Origin: Parietaria judaica
Lineage: Eukaryota > Streptophyta > Magnoliopsida > Rosales > Urticaceae
Length of the DNA: 64,000 bases
Direction of reading: 5' to 3'
Assembly: GCA_954871525.1 (NCBI GenBank)
Contig: OX940864.1
Coordinates: 17,416,001-17,480,000, forward strand
Of the stretch, positions 1 through 11,887 are shown piece after piece. Numbering within the stretch: the stretch's first letter is position 1; each line of letters opens with the position of its first letter. The translations under genes and the position numbers were made by a program. The notes beneath the pieces were generated by a model. That model was not told where the DNA came from. It saw nothing but the letters and a program-made list of their open reading frames with translations, and searched no databases.

Positions 1-1372
1 TTCCCTGGTTGCTCGGGAAGTAACCTGGTTGTGAGTTTCCTTGCGGGACTGCCTCCTGCCGATGGCCCTCGTGATTGCCGAGCGCCTCTTTCTTTCCGTC
101 CAACTGATAGACTCCGTGTCCAGGGTTCTCCCTGATCCTTCGCTCGTCGGCCCCGTCTCTGCTTCTCCGATCTCGTCGCTCTCCCTCTCTCCTTGTTCTG
201 GACGACGATCCCTCTCGTCCGTCTCTAGTTTCCTTCCTGTCTGGCCTCGTTCGGCCCTCAGCTTCCTCTTCTAGCCTTTTCTTGATCGCCTTATTCTCTT
301 CCATGTCCATGTAGATTGTTGCTTTGTGGAGCGCATCTTCTATCGACTTTGGCAACGAGACGCACAATTCGTCGTTGAACGGGGACTGGTAGTATAGACC
401 ATGCTTTAGAGCTTGGACCGAGACGACGTCTTCGATCTTCGGGATTCGGAACATGACGTTCTTGAATTTCTCTATATACTGCCGAAGAGGTTCGTTCTTC
501 CCTTGCTTGACATCGAAGAGGTTGGACACCGTTAGCTCCGTCTGTACGTAGATGGAGAAGTGCTTTAGGAAGAGTGCGACCAACTCGTCGGAGGTGTTGA
601 TAGAACCCGGCGTCAGTCTCGCGAACCAGTCGCTGGCGCGGCCTTGCAAACTTGCGATGAAAAGTCTGCACAGGACGGCTTCCTTCCGGACCTCTTCGCC
701 CCCGATGTGGTCCGTCGCGATTCGGAATGACTTCACGTTTGTATGGGGGTCCGTATCCCCTTTGTACGGCGTGAGTCTGATCTTTGGTAATTCCTCCAGC
801 TCTATTCCCCGAATCCTCGTCGTGAACGGGGTGATTCTGGCTTCTCGCACCATCCTGTCGATTTCTGGCGCCGAGCTCGTCGCTTGATGCACCTGTGAAG
901 CGACCTGTCCGAGCTTGGCTTCCATCTTCGCTGACATTAAGGCCATCGCCTTGGCCACTTCTTCGGCCACTCTTGCCGCCACGTCCGTCGTTGCATTGCC
1001 CTGTGTGTTCCCCGGCGTGTCTTCCGCTCGATTCGCCGTGGTTGGCTGGGCTGCGTCCGTGTCGAAGAGGTTCCTGATGAGCGAGGGGGTTGACATGCCT
1101 ACCGGTGTGTCCGTCGTCACCGTGTCTCTGCCGGCGCTTCCCCCAGCACCTCGTGCGGCCGATTCTGCTATCTGGTTCGTCGGGCGCGGTCTTTCCGCAC
1201 GCTCTAGGAGGCTTGCGAGGCGTCTGTTCTCCGCGGCCTGCTCCTCTATTTTTCGGGCGGACTCCTCGGCTTTGCTTGTGACCTCCGTCATCTTTGCTAT
1301 GGCCTCGGCCAGTTGTTGTTGCATTCGCTGCATGGTTTGCTCCTGGGCGGAGTTGGCTTCCTCGGTTGACAT
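1..1372 (-). CDS. Gag polyprotein of a Ty3/gypsy LTR retrotransposon (partial, runs off the window)
   Basis: An open minus-strand frame runs from an ATG at 1372 to base 1 with no stop in my hand translation. The N-terminus is a Gln/Glu/Ala-rich coiled coil (about residues 1-65). It is followed by a retrotransposon gag domain with the expected core: a segment near 'PYKGDTDPH', then 'ASLQGRASDWFARL', then 'LFLKHFS'. The end visible here is a highly charged Arg/Glu/Asp tail that in this family precedes the zinc knuckle and protease. The start lies 49 bases after the primer-binding site, as expected for gag. Gag packages the element RNA into virus-like particles. Pol, if present, lies beyond the left edge. 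The short plus-strand frames opposite it are shadows. Confidence 0.85.
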   Translation of the reverse strand, partial: MSTEEANSAQEQTMQRMQQQLAEAIAKMTEVTSKAEESARKIEEQAAENRRLASLLERAERPRPTNQIAESAARGAGGSAGRDTVTTDTPVGMSTPSLIRNLFDTDAAQPTTANRAEDTPGNTQGNATTDVAARVAEEVAKAMALMSAKMEAKLGQVASQVHQATSSAPEIDRMVREARITPFTTRIRGIELEELPKIRLTPYKGDTDPHTNVKSFRIATDHIGGEEVRKEAVLCRLFIASLQGRASDWFARLTPGSINTSDELVALFLKHFSIYVQTELTVSNLFDVKQGKNEPLRQYIEKFKNVMFRIPKIEDVVSVQALKHGLYYQSPFNDELCVSLPKSIEDALHKATIYMDMEENKAIKKRLEEEAEGRTRPDRKETRDGREGSSSRTRREGERRDRRSRDGADERRIRENPGHGVYQLDGKKEALGNHEGHRQEAVPQGNSQPGYFPSNQG

Positions 1373-1420
1373 CCTCCTTCCTCCCTTCGATTTCCTGGCT
1401 GTGCGATAGAAAGAAACAAA

Positions 1421-1442
1421 GCCCCCTCGGTGGGCGCCAAAC
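1421..1442 (-). other. Primer-binding site (tRNA-Lys type)
   Basis: On the minus strand, directly after the LTR end, the sequence reads TTTGGCGCCCACCGAGGGGG. It begins with TGG, the complement of a tRNA 3' CCA. It differs by one base from the site at 45568 and matches my recollection of the 3' end of plant tRNA-Lys(CUU). Confidence 0.75.
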
Positions 1443-2143
1443 TGTAGAGGGCGATTTTACTCACCGTGCAGTCACAAAGATAATCGAAAATAGTAGATAA
1501 TTATAAATAATACGAATATCTCTGATTTATTATAATCCCGAGAGGACCCGGTTTCTTCCGTTTGGTAGCTCGGACAATCGAAGATTACCCACTCTTAACC
1601 CTTGGGAAATCGAGAATACTATGAATAAGCAAACTCGAAGACTCAAAGATTATTTCTCTCAAAACTCACGATAATAATGAAAGTACTGAATACTGGATAC
1701 TGAATGAATCAATTATGCTAAGTTTACATTCGTATATATAGGCTTGAAAGTCTTCTAGAATATTCCTCAAATCTTGCTAGGGTTTCCTTCTGTTTCGCTA
1801 TGATCGTGGTTGACTTCCTTATTTTGCGTTGGATATCCCACGAAATCTTTAACCGAATGACCCAATCTTCCCTTCTTTCTCGCGATCTCGAATGAATATC
1901 TTTTAATACGAGTAGGCTTTCTCGAAGAGCTTTCTTCGATGAGCTTCCTTTCTCGCGATGAGGTGTTGGGCTGGCTTGGTCGGATGATGACTTTCCATGG
2001 GCTTCGCTTGTTGGGCCTTATTTCTTCTACTCCTTGATGGGCCTGAACTACTTAGGCAGTCGTTCCCTTGTTTTTACGTCGTTTATTTCATAAACGACAA
2101 AGGGTAGTGTTAGGGAAAGATTTGACAAAATCTGACCTTAACA
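1443..2143 (-). repeat. 5' LTR of the gag-bearing Ty3/gypsy element
   Basis: Read on the minus strand this 701-bp segment starts TGTTAAGGTCAG and ends CCTCTACA. Both ends match the LTR at 44562-45564, although the bodies differ. A TATA-like CCTATATATACG (plus-strand 1728-1739 area) sits where a promoter is expected. The flanking GTATC at 2144-2148 would be the target duplication; its partner is outside the window. Confidence 0.8.
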
Positions 2144-3836
2144 GTATCGATATATTAATGATTCCCCTAGCACGGAGGTTGGTGCCACCGAAGCCATGGT
2201 GTTGTTAGAAAGTCCAAAATCAATGTTGGTTCTCTAATTTGCTTCTCATCATCATTCACTGTCACTTCTCTTTGTTTTTGACTGAATTAGCCAGGACAAA
2301 TCGAAGCATGTAATAAATACAAGCGTTCATTTCCAACTCCGTCATCCTTTGGTTGACACATTCTTCTATTAGAACGAAGACGTGCGTAACTAGCAACGAG
2401 GGACGTCATCCATGTGTGACCAATGTTTTAAACTGAGGGTTTAAGCTTCGAGGCGGACTTAGGCGTAAGCCTAAAAAATCTCCATATATTTTCATAAAAT
2501 TCTAAATATAATGAGTAGAAAACTTCTCATAAGCCATAAACTCTCTCCAGCATAACATAAAATGAGTTCAATTTTGTAAAGAGTTTCAACCTCAAAAGTC
2601 TCAAACATAACATAAAATGAATCAAAAAGTTTGAACAGGACATAAAATTAGTCTTAAAAAGTCTCTGACATAGCATAAATTGAGATGCAAATTATCAACG
2701 ACGGTTCGACTTCGATCGACCTATGACACGTCATCAGAGCCGGCATTGTGTAATCCATCAACTCTAGTGCCATAAAGTCACCAACCACACTTGGCCAAAA
2801 ATTGGATTTTCCTTAAATCTTACCAGTCAAGTTAGACTTGATAGTGTAATTGTAGGGCCCGGAAAAAGAAAAAAAAAAAAAAAAAAACCTTTCTTGACTA
2901 ACGTTACCTCGGTCTCTAATTTGAGAGTTTGACCAGTTTCTGTTGACCGGTCTTTGAGTGAATACCATTCAATTATTTGTTTGAGTTAAGCAATGCACAT
3001 TAGAGATTCAATTGCATAATAGAAAGAAATATCACAAGTCTCCTAAACACATCGTACCTTGATATGATGGTTAATAACTTATTAGTTTTACATAAGCATG
3101 TTTTTTTTTTTTTTTTTTTATCAAGAAGAGGCTCGCTCGTTGAGATGGTCTTTGGCGAAAACCGTGAAGGCAGCAAGCGCGAATATTCCATGGGCGGACC
3201 GCGGACGTGTCTCCGCCGTGTTGAAGTGCCGGTGCAGCAAACAATTGGCCTAGTTGAACAGCACGCACACGCTCCCTGCTCTTTCGCTGCCTCGCCAGCT
3301 ACACAAGCGCTTCCTAGAAATCTCCAAATAAGGTTTAGAGTGCGTTCTACACAGCTATCGACTGCTTCGCCGGCGCCAACGAGCTTGAATTAATTGAATC
3401 CACGCTTCTTAAAATGAACTCTGATGGAATCACCGTGGATGTTGTCGCAGCCAAACCTTGGCAGCCTGTGTTCACCCGCTAACATGAAACATATATTTTT
3501 GTTATTTTATCCTGAAAAAAAAAATGTACACTTACATTTACATTTACGTTGACTTAAACTTAAGTATTTTATCCGGCATTAACTCTATTAATATATAGAT
3601 CTGTACTATAAAGTGTAGGGCATTAATTTTCAATATGATATTTTGAGTTCGTTTCTAGTAACTAGGAAGTGCCAAAACCTGCCTACTTTCATGGCTCCAA
3701 AGAGCAGATTTCTGCATTAATTTAGTAGTAATACATTCGAGCTTTATTTGTTGGTGTATTGTTGGTGTAATTTGCCTTTTAAAATTTAGAATTACCATTG
3801 GGACTATTAAACTATCACTAGACTATATTTAGTATA
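2144..3836. other. Intergenic DNA with no gene recognised
   Basis: No convincing ORF. It contains an A-run (about 2866-2886) and a T-run (about 3101-3119). Short degenerate repeats built on 'ataacataaaatga' lie between about 2550 and 2690. A GC-richer patch at about 3120-3480 looks like old coding DNA but is broken in all frames and matches nothing I recognise. Confidence 0.5.
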
Positions 3837-5308
3837 TGTTAATACGGAAAAGTGACTTTAACTTAGGATTCAATCCGCGATGCGGGCCTCAAGTTGGACC
3901 CGGTAAGCGAGTGAATAATTGAATACAGAGTCAACACGAATGGTGATCGTCAAAGCCGAGGGCGAGCCTCTGGACTATTCTTGGCGATTCTTGATGAACT
4001 TCCTTCCTCGGCGAGCTCCTCGTCTAGGCGAATTTCCTGTCTTGGCGAAGCTCCAAGGTATTCTTGGCGATTCTTGATGAACTTCCTTCCTTGGCGGGCT
4101 CCTCGTCTGGGCGAATTCCCTGTCTTGGCGAAGTTTCGAGGTGTTCCTGATGATTCTTCATGATTTTCCTTCCTTGGCGAGTTCCTATAGCGAGGGAGGA
4201 CCTGCAAAAAAAGGGTAATTTGGCATGAACCCCGTCACTTATGGTTGGGCGAGGGTGCCTACATATCTCGGTGAGAATTAAGTCCCACGTAGTTCAGTGT
4301 TAGCAATAAATGGATGACTGACGATGTGGTTTGACTCGTCGGAAGTGCCGATGTTGACGGTGCGGGGGTGACCTTTGCCAATGGCGAGGGTATTACCGGC
4401 GAGGGTGACGTAGTAGACGGCGTGGGTGTTGGCGAACTCGAGTGGCGAGGCCTTTTACCGGCGAGGGAGGTCCTCGTCGTTGCCTTTCTTATATTAGGCT
4501 TTGGCGCGTGACATTCGAAAACTTCTCTGGCGAACTTAAGTCTCTGTCAAGCTTCAGCTCCTGTTCGACCTCGACGGGCGAGCAGTGAAGGGTGGCGAGG
4601 GCCCCGACCTAGGCAAGACCAGGTGAAATGAGGCGAATTTAGAGAGAGAAGCTCTAGAGAAAGCTATGAGAGAATGTGTAAAATGAGGAGGAGGAGACTC
4701 TTATTTATAGGTAAAAGGGTGAACATCTTTTCCTTGATTTTGGAGAATTAATGGAGAATATTCTCCATTAATTTGGTAAAATTCGTGGTCCTCCCTGGGG
4801 TTGACAAAAGGGCTCGTCGTTGCTTTGTAGTTTGTCTGTAGTGTCTTCCGGGCGTTTGTGAGCTTGTATTTTGAGTCCGGGGAAATCTAGAGGACTACCC
4901 GATGACTATCGTAAGCTCGGATCTCCTCGTCGTGTGCAATTATTGTTAGTTATCCCCTCGTCATGTTATGGCGAGGGGGTTCCCCAGAAGACCAAGATAG
5001 GGGACCTCGCCAGGAGGCTCGTCGGGGGACCGCACCAGGAGCTCGCCATGGGTCTTCCCCAGGAAGCTCGCCAGGGAACCTTGCCAAGAGGTTTGCCAGG
5101 GGTCTTCGGCAGGTGGCTCGCTAGGGGACCTTGTCCAGATTGCCTTTTATGATGACATACTTTTTGGTCAATGACTTCTTCTTCTTGGTCTTCAGGGCTC
5201 CGGGCCTCGCCAAATGTGTTTGTCTTGAGCCGTTGGTCTTTGACTTCGTTAGTGGGTTTTGACTTTTGCCATTAAGACCCAATTTTTATATGTCTCGAAA
5301 AATGCACA
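3837..5308 (-). repeat. LTR (solo or truncated) of a second gypsy-like family, LTR-B copy 1
   Basis: The 1.47-kb segment starts TGTTAATACGG and ends AAAATGCACA on the plus strand. It is homologous along its length to 44264-44561 plus 54213-55325. On the minus strand a TATA box (complement of TTATTTATAGG at 4701) implies leftward transcription. It contains many short 'ggcgag' and 'gacctcgccaggagg' subrepeats. I could not find a matching 5-bp target duplication, so it may be truncated or a recombinant. Confidence 0.65.
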
Positions 5309-5410
5309 TAACAATATACAAAATTATTAACATATTTTAAATTATATTAGCAATGTTGAAAAGTTGTAAGTTAAAGAAATATATTTGATGAGAAAATTAA
5401 TAGAATAAGA

Positions 5411-5436
5411 TATATATATATATATATATATATATA
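5411..5436. repeat. (TA)n microsatellite
   Basis: A pure TA tract immediately left of the foldback element. A matching tract flanks its other end at 12778-12822, so it is probably the split target. Confidence 0.95.
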
Positions 5437-5580
5437 GGGAAACTTGAAAAAAAGTCTCCCAAAAAGCAAGTTCTACCCCTTTTGTCCCCCACTTGAATCA
5501 ATCTGATTATCTATTCCACAACTTAAATTTTACTCCATTATTGACAAAAATACCCTTTTTTACCTTAATTTTTACTCATC
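5437..5580 (+). repeat. Left terminal inverted repeat of the foldback element
   Basis: Pairs with the inverse of 12640-12777. Landmarks shared by both are GGGAAACTTG, 'gcaagttctaccc', 'gacaaaaatacccttttttac' (broken by small gaps) and 'tttttactca'. Confidence 0.8.
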
Positions 5581-6744
5581 TTTTCCCCCCTCTTTCTCTC
5601 TCTTCGCCCCCTCTCCCCCCGTTCTCCTCGTTCTCTCTTTCTCTCTTTCCTTTCCCTCTCTCTTTCCTTTCACCCATCTTTCTCTCTCTTCGCTTACGAT
5701 AGTCGCAACCCAGAACCCTCTCTTCGTCACCGTCCGTCTTCGAAGGTCAGAGGCTCTCTTCGCCACCGACTCCTCGCCTCACCCTTCGCCTCTGTCTACC
5801 TCGACGATCGCGACGAACTCCAACCCATCGCCGTCGAGTATCGTCGCCCAGAGCTTTACCCCCAGAGCACGCCGTGGAGCTCTCCTTTCTTTCTCTTCTT
5901 CGAGGTACTCGGATAATTGATTTCTGGGTTTTGCATTCTCTGATTTTTGGGGTTGCAGCGTTTATTTTATCCAGTCAAGAACTTTGATTTGGCAGCGATG
6001 GTTTTTAAGGTGTTTTGAATTCAAGCCTTTTTTTCGAACCTCAGAGGGTCTCTTCGCCACCGACGCCATTGAACTCGGCGTCTCTGCCTTCTCGGCGTCT
6101 CTGCCTTCTCCGGTGAGCAGCGAAACCCAGGGCATCGTCTCCGCTCGGCACCCAGAGCATCCCTCTCTCTTGTTCGAAACCCAGGGCATCGTCTCTGCTC
6201 GGCGTCTCTGAATTTTTTTTCAATTTTCTTGTGCAGAAATTCTTATTGCGACGTTGGCGATTCGTCGCAAGCCGATGTTACGTAGAGACAAGAGAACAAA
6301 TTCGACATCGGCGTGTGTGCTCGTACGATGAAAGACCCTTCCAATACATGTTTATACACTCGTGTACATTCGAATTCTACATAATGAACATAAAACAATT
6401 CTCAAGTAAATGTTCTCTACCTACAAATGAGTTGCTAAGCTATTACGGCCACCGTTTTTTTTTATAGCTTGGTCGATTTATTTCTGTTCTGACTATGCCT
6501 TGTTTTAATTTGAATTATTATGTTTAGGGTTGGTTTATGCAAATTAAGGGTATTTATGTAAATATCATTGATAAATATAATTAGGGTTTAGGGATGTATG
6601 AATCATGTTTTAGACTGTTAGTTTGTAATTATTCGGTCCACGGGTTAGACACTTTGTCTAACCACTAGGTCGAAAAACACTGAAATGGTTGTTTCCATGT
6701 TTTTCTAATTGAAGCGTATATTTGAAACTGTCTAATTCCAACTA

Positions 6745-7900
6745 AATAATAATTTGACGGATTTTATTTTGTAAATAAAGAAGTGTCTAAGCCTACTTCC
6801 AAAAACCCAGAAATTGTCTAAGAAAATTTGAAAAACGTTCTATTTTGATGGTAAAAACTGTCTAACCACATATAAACTTGTAATTCCAACCAAGTAATAA
6901 TTTGATGGATTTTATTTTGTAAATAAAGAAGTGTCTACTTAGGCTTTATTTATCGTCTAACTCTATGCATAAACCTGTCTAAGCCTAATTCCAAAACCCA
7001 GAAACTATGTAAGAAAAATTGAAAAACGGTCCAAAATAAAGCAAAAAACTGTCTAACCATTATTTCGTACTATTTTCAATGTGTCTACAAAGATGCATAA
7101 AATGGTCCATTTTGATGGTAAACAATGTCTAACCACATATAAACTTGTAATTCCAACCAAATAATAATTTGAAGGACTTTATTTTGAAAACAAAGAAGTG
7201 TCTACTTAGGTTTTATTTAGTGTCTATGCATGAAACTGTCTAAGCCTTTTTTTCAAAACCTAGAAACTGTCTAAGCCAATACCTAAAACGGTCCACAATA
7301 AGCCAAAAAAAAGTGTCTAACAAATATTTCATATTATTTCCAAAGTGTCTACAAATATGCAAAAAAAATAGTCTTTTTGATGCACAAAAGTATCTAACCA
7401 CATATAAACTTGTAATTCGAACCAAATAATGATTTGATGGACTTTATTTTGAAAATAAAGAAGTGTCTACTTAGGCTTTATTTAGTGTCTAACTCTATAC
7501 ATGAAATTGTCTAAGCCTTTTTCCGAAACCTAGAAACTGTCTAAGCCAATACCAAAAACGGTCCAAAATGAGCTAAAAAACGGTCTAACCAATATTTCAT
7601 ACTATTTCCAAAGTGTCTACAAAGATACAAAAAATAGTCCTTTTGATGCACAAAAGTGTCTAACCACATATAAACTTGTAATTCGAACAAAATTATAATT
7701 TGATGGACCTTATTTTGAAAATAAATAAGCGTCTACATAGGCTTTATTTAGTGTCTAACTCTATGCATGAAATTGTCTAAGCCATTTTTCGAAACCTAGA
7801 AACTGTCTAAGCCAATACCAAAAACGGTCCAAAATGAGGCAAAAAACGGTCTAACAAATATTTCATACTATTTATAACTGGAATATAATTGTATTGTCTT
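6745..7900 (+). repeat. Tandem repeat, about 265-bp unit (left arm)
   Basis: Landmark 'aataatttgatgga' followed by 'aagaagtgtctacttagg' recurs near 6895, 7162, 7427 and 7690, a spacing of about 265 bp; a diverged unit starts near 6747. Units carry many 'gtctaa' words. The small ORFs inside are repeat artefacts. Confidence 0.8.
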
Positions 7901-7959
7901 TGAAACGGTCTACTTTGAAACGGTCTACATTTAAACGATCTAAATTGTCTCTTGGAATT

Positions 7960-9430
7960 TGAAAATAATAAACGGTCTAAATTGTCTCTAGGAATTTGAA
8001 AATAATATTGTAAACGGTCTAAATTGAAGCTCAAAAGTGTCTAAAAAATATAATAAACGGAATAAATTGTATCTTGGAATTTGAAAATAATATTGTAAAC
8101 GGTCTAGATTGAAGCTCAAAAGTGTCTAAATAATATAATAAACGGTCTAAATTGTATCTTGGAATTTGAAAATAATATTGTAAACGGTCTAAATTGAAGC
8201 TCAAAAGTGTCTAAATAATATACTAAACGGTCTAAATTGTATTTTGGAATTAGAAAATAATATTGTAAACGGTCTAAATTGAAGATCAAAAGTGTCTAAA
8301 TAATATAATAAACGGTCTAAATTGAAGCTCAAAAATTGTATCTTGGAATTTGAAAATAATATTGTAAACGGTCTAAATTGAAGCTCAAAAGTGTCTAAAT
8401 AATATAGTAAACGGTCTAAATTGTCTCTTGGAATTTGAAAATAATATTGTAAACGGTCTAAATTGAAGCTCAAAAGTGTCTAAATAATATAATAAACGGT
8501 CTAAATTGAAGCTCAAAAATTGTATATTGGAATTTGAAAATAATATTGTAAACGGTCTAAATTGAAGCTCAAAAGTGTCTAAATAATATAATAAACAGTC
8601 TAAATTGTATCTTGGAATTTGAAAATAATATTGTAAACGGTCTAAATTGAAGCTCAAAAGTGTCTAAATAATATACTAAACGGTCTAAATTGTATCTTGG
8701 AATTTGAAAATAATATTGTAAACGGTCTAAATTGAAGCTCAAAAGTGTCTAAATAATATACTAAACGGTCTAAATTGTATCTTGGAATTAGAAAATAATA
8801 TTGTAAACGGTCTAAATTGAAGCTCAAAAGTGTCTAAATAATATACTAAACGGTCTAAATTGTATCTTGGAATTTGAAAATAATATTGTAAACGGTCTAA
8901 ATTGAAGCTCAAAAGTGTCTAAATAATATAATAAACGGTCTAAATTGTCTCTTGGAATTTGAAAATAATATTGTAAACGGTCTAAATTGAAGCTCAAAAG
9001 TGTCTAAATAATATACTAAACGGTCTAAATTGTATCTTGGAATTTGAAAATAATATTGTAAACGGTCTAGATTGAAGCTCAAAAGTGTCTAAATAATATA
9101 ATAAACGGTCTAAATTGTATCTTGGAATTTGAAAATAATATTGTAAACGGTCTAAATTGAAGCTCAAAAGTGTCTAAATAATATACTAAACGGTCTAAAT
9201 TGTATCTTGGAATTAGAAAATAATATTGTAAACGGTCTAAATTGAAGCTCAAAAGTGTCTAAATAATATAATAAACGGTCTAAATTGTCTCTTGGAATTT
9301 GAAAATAATATTGTAAACGGTCTAAATTGAAGCTCAAAAGTGTCTAAATAATATAATAAACGGTCTAAATAATATAATAAACGGTCTAAATTGTGTCTAA
9401 ATAATATAATAAACGGTCTAAATTTTGCCT
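7960..9430 (+). repeat. Tandem repeat, about 85-bp unit, roughly 16 copies
   Basis: The phrase 'aaacggtctaaattgaagc' recurs at about 8012, 8097, 8182 and 8267, then with occasional 14-bp insertions, up to about 9420. Within each unit 'acggtctaaatt' occurs twice, so the 85-bp unit is itself a diverged dimer. Copies are very similar, implying recent amplification or gene conversion. Confidence 0.9.
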
Positions 9431-9529
9431 CATTTTGGACCGTTTTTGGTATTGGATTAGACAGTTTCTGGGTTTCGAAAAAAGCCTTAGACAGTTTCAT
9501 GGATACAATTAGACACTAAATAAAGCCTA

Positions 9530-11290
9530 AGTAGACTGTTTATTAAGTGAGTGTAGACACTTTGTAAGAAGCTACTTTCCTTTGACACTTCATTGCTTCA
9601 AAAAGGATGGTTTTTGCTTGTAAAATGGATCGTTTTTGTGTTTTCCCAGTCAAATTAGACAATTTAAACAATAAATGTTGACACTTTACTGATACAAGAT
9701 GGACCATTATATTTTCCAAAAAAAAAAGATGGTTAAAATTATAGTGTAGTAAAAAACATAAGTTATTTTCTAATTAGACAGTTTAAATGGTAAAATTGGA
9801 CTGTTTATTGAGTGAGAGTAGACACTTTGTAAGAAGCTACTTTCGTTTGACACTTTCATGCTTCGGGAAGGATGGTTTTTGCTAGTAAAATGGACCGTTT
9901 TTGTGTTTTCCCAGTCAAATTAGACAGTTTGAACAATAAATGTTGACACTTTACTGAAACAAGAAGGACCATTATATTTTCCGAAAATAAGATGGTTATA
10001 ATTATCGTGTAGTAAAAAACATGTTATTTTGGAATTAGACAGTTTAAATGGTAAAATTGGACTGTTTATTGAGTGAGTGTAGACACTTTGTAAGAAGCTA
10101 CTTTCCTTTGACACTTCCTTGCTTAAAAAAGGATGGTTTTTGCTTGTAAAATGGACCCTTTTGTGTTTTCCCAGTCAAATTAGACAATTTAAACAATAAA
10201 TGTTGACACTTTACTGATACAAGATGGACCATTATATTTTCCGAAAAAAAAGATGGTTAAAATTATAGTGTAGTAAAAAACATAAGTTATTTTCTAATTA
10301 GACAGTTTAAATGGTAAAATTGGACTGTTTATTGAGTGAGAGTAGACACTTTGTAAGAAGCTACTTTCGTTTGACACTTTCATGCTTCGGGAAGGATGGT
10401 TTTTGCTAGTAAAATGGACCGTTTTTGTGTTTTCCCAGTCAAATTAGACAGTTTGAACAATAAATGTTGACACTTTACTGAAACAAGAAGGACCATTATA
10501 TTTTCCAAAAATAAGATGGTTATAATTATCGTGTAGTAAAAAACATGTTATTTTGGAATTAGACAGTTTAAATGGTAAAATTGGACTGTTTATTGAGTGA
10601 GTGTAGACACTTTGTAAGAAGCTACTTTCCTTTGACACTTCCTTGCTTAAAAAAGGATGGTTTTTGCTTGTAAAATGGACCCTTTTTGTGTTTTCCCAGT
10701 CAAATTAGACAATTTAAACAATAAATGTTGACACTTTACTGATACAAGATGGACCATTATATTTTCCGAAAAAAAAGATGGTTAAAATTATAGTGTAGTA
10801 AAAAACATAAGTTATTTTCTAATTAGACAGTTTAAATGGTAAAATTGGACTGTTTATTGAGTGAGAGTAGACACTTTGTAAGAAGCTACTTTCGTTTGAC
10901 ACTTTCATGCTTCGGGAAGGATGGTTTTTGCTAGTAAAATGGACCGTTTTTGTGTTTTCCCAGTCAAATTAGACAGTTTGAACAATAAATGTTGACACTT
11001 TACTGAAACAAGAAGGACCATTATATTTTCCGAAAATAAGATGGTTATAATTATCGTGTAGTAAAAAACATGTTATTTTGGAATTAGACAGTTTAAATGG
11101 TAAAATTGGACTGTTTATTGAGTGAGTGTAGACACTTTTAAAGAAGCTATTTTTCTTTGACACTTTCTTGCTTCGAAAAAGATGGTTTTTGCTAGTAAAA
11201 TGGATCATTTTTGTGTTTTCTCAGTCAAATTAGACAGTTTAAACAATAAATTTTGACACTTTACAAAAACAAGATGGACCATTATGTTTA
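9530..11290 (-). repeat. Tandem repeat with 525-bp higher-order unit (two 262-bp subunits), inverted relative to the left arm
   Basis: 'ttagacagtttaaatggt' recurs at about 9774, 10034, 10298, 10559, 10823 and 11084, a spacing of 260-264 bp. Alternate copies are the most alike ('gagtgagag' versus 'gagtgagtg' after it), giving a dimeric period of about 525 bp repeated three times. The words are the inverse complement of those in the 265-bp left-arm array. Confidence 0.9.
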
Positions 11291-11716
11291 ATGCACAGAG
11301 ATTGACAAGTTTTTAATTGAAGGTGGACACTTCCTTATTTCCAAAATAAAACTATGCGAAATCTAAACTTACCCTAAAACTGTCTAACTAGAATTTCAAA
11401 ACAATCTAAACTTACCATAAAATTGTGTAACTAACTACAAAACAATCTCAAGTTACCATAATTTTTTTTAGTGATATTATACATTTTTGTAAATAATGTT
11501 AGACAGTATTGTGAGTAAGTTTCTTTAAATTACTTCTCGGAACACCAAAATCGCTATAATTCATAACCACCACAATTCATCGCTGCCAAAAAAACTAATC
11601 TTATTCTTGAACAACTTGTAAAATCCAGTAAATAACAGCCACCTTAACTTATGGAATTCAAAACCCCCCAAAAACATCGCTGCCAACCCAAAATCGATCC
11701 ACAGACAACAACCAGG

Positions 11717-11887
11717 ACCGGCGTTGATGCCTTGAATCCAAAGCGACCGCATATCTCGCTTCTTCGTTCTCCGGTCCCTGTACGAATACTGCAACACCTT
11801 CTCCACTCTCTCCCTCGCTATTCTGATGCAGTTCTTGGCCCGTCCCCGGAACCCCTTTGCGAGCTTGAAAATCTCATTCTTGTTCAT
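11717..11887 (-). pseudogene. Captured first coding exon of a nuclear ribosomal protein L20 gene
   Basis: From an ATG at 11887 the minus strand encodes 57 residues that read as the N-terminus of bacterial-type L20: '[20 protein letters not shown]', then the basic '[16 protein letters not shown]' segment and 'INAG'. A GT splice donor lies at the point where L20 similarity ends, and what follows (down to 11561) is intron-like translation with no L20 match. This is therefore a genomic exon plus part of an intron, not a full gene (complete proteins are near 110-125 residues). The MNK start and sequence resemble the nuclear-encoded, probably mitochondrial L20 rather than plastid rpl20. It sits in the right arm of the foldback element, so it was most likely acquired by transduplication. 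Transcription into an antisense or chimeric RNA is possible but unproven. Confidence 0.75.

Noticed and set aside
41..1409. Several plus-strand ORFs opposite the gag frame
   Set aside because: They are GC-rich shadows of the minus-strand gag reading frame and have no family resemblance.
3064..3393. 109-aa plus-strand ORF after a poly-T run
   Set aside because: The start lies in low-complexity sequence (poly-Phe) and the rest matches no family; it may be a decayed retrocopy but cannot be supported.
7960..9430. CRISPR-like look of short regular repeats
   Set aside because: Repeats are contiguous without unique spacers, lie inside a plant transposon, and have no cas genes.
7807..9500. ORFs of 75-90 aa with Phe/Leu-rich repetitive protein
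   Set aside because: They are translations of the 85-bp tandem repeat in one frame and recur with the repeat, not a protein family.
9920..11208. Identical 64-aa ORFs repeated three times
   Set aside because: They coincide with the 525-bp higher-order repeat unit; the identity reflects recent array copies, not conserved coding.
11717..11887. Plastid DNA insertion carrying rpl20
   Set aside because: The residues resemble the nuclear-encoded L20 with an MNK start, and a splice donor follows; plastid rpl20 is different and intronless, and no other plastid sequence is present.
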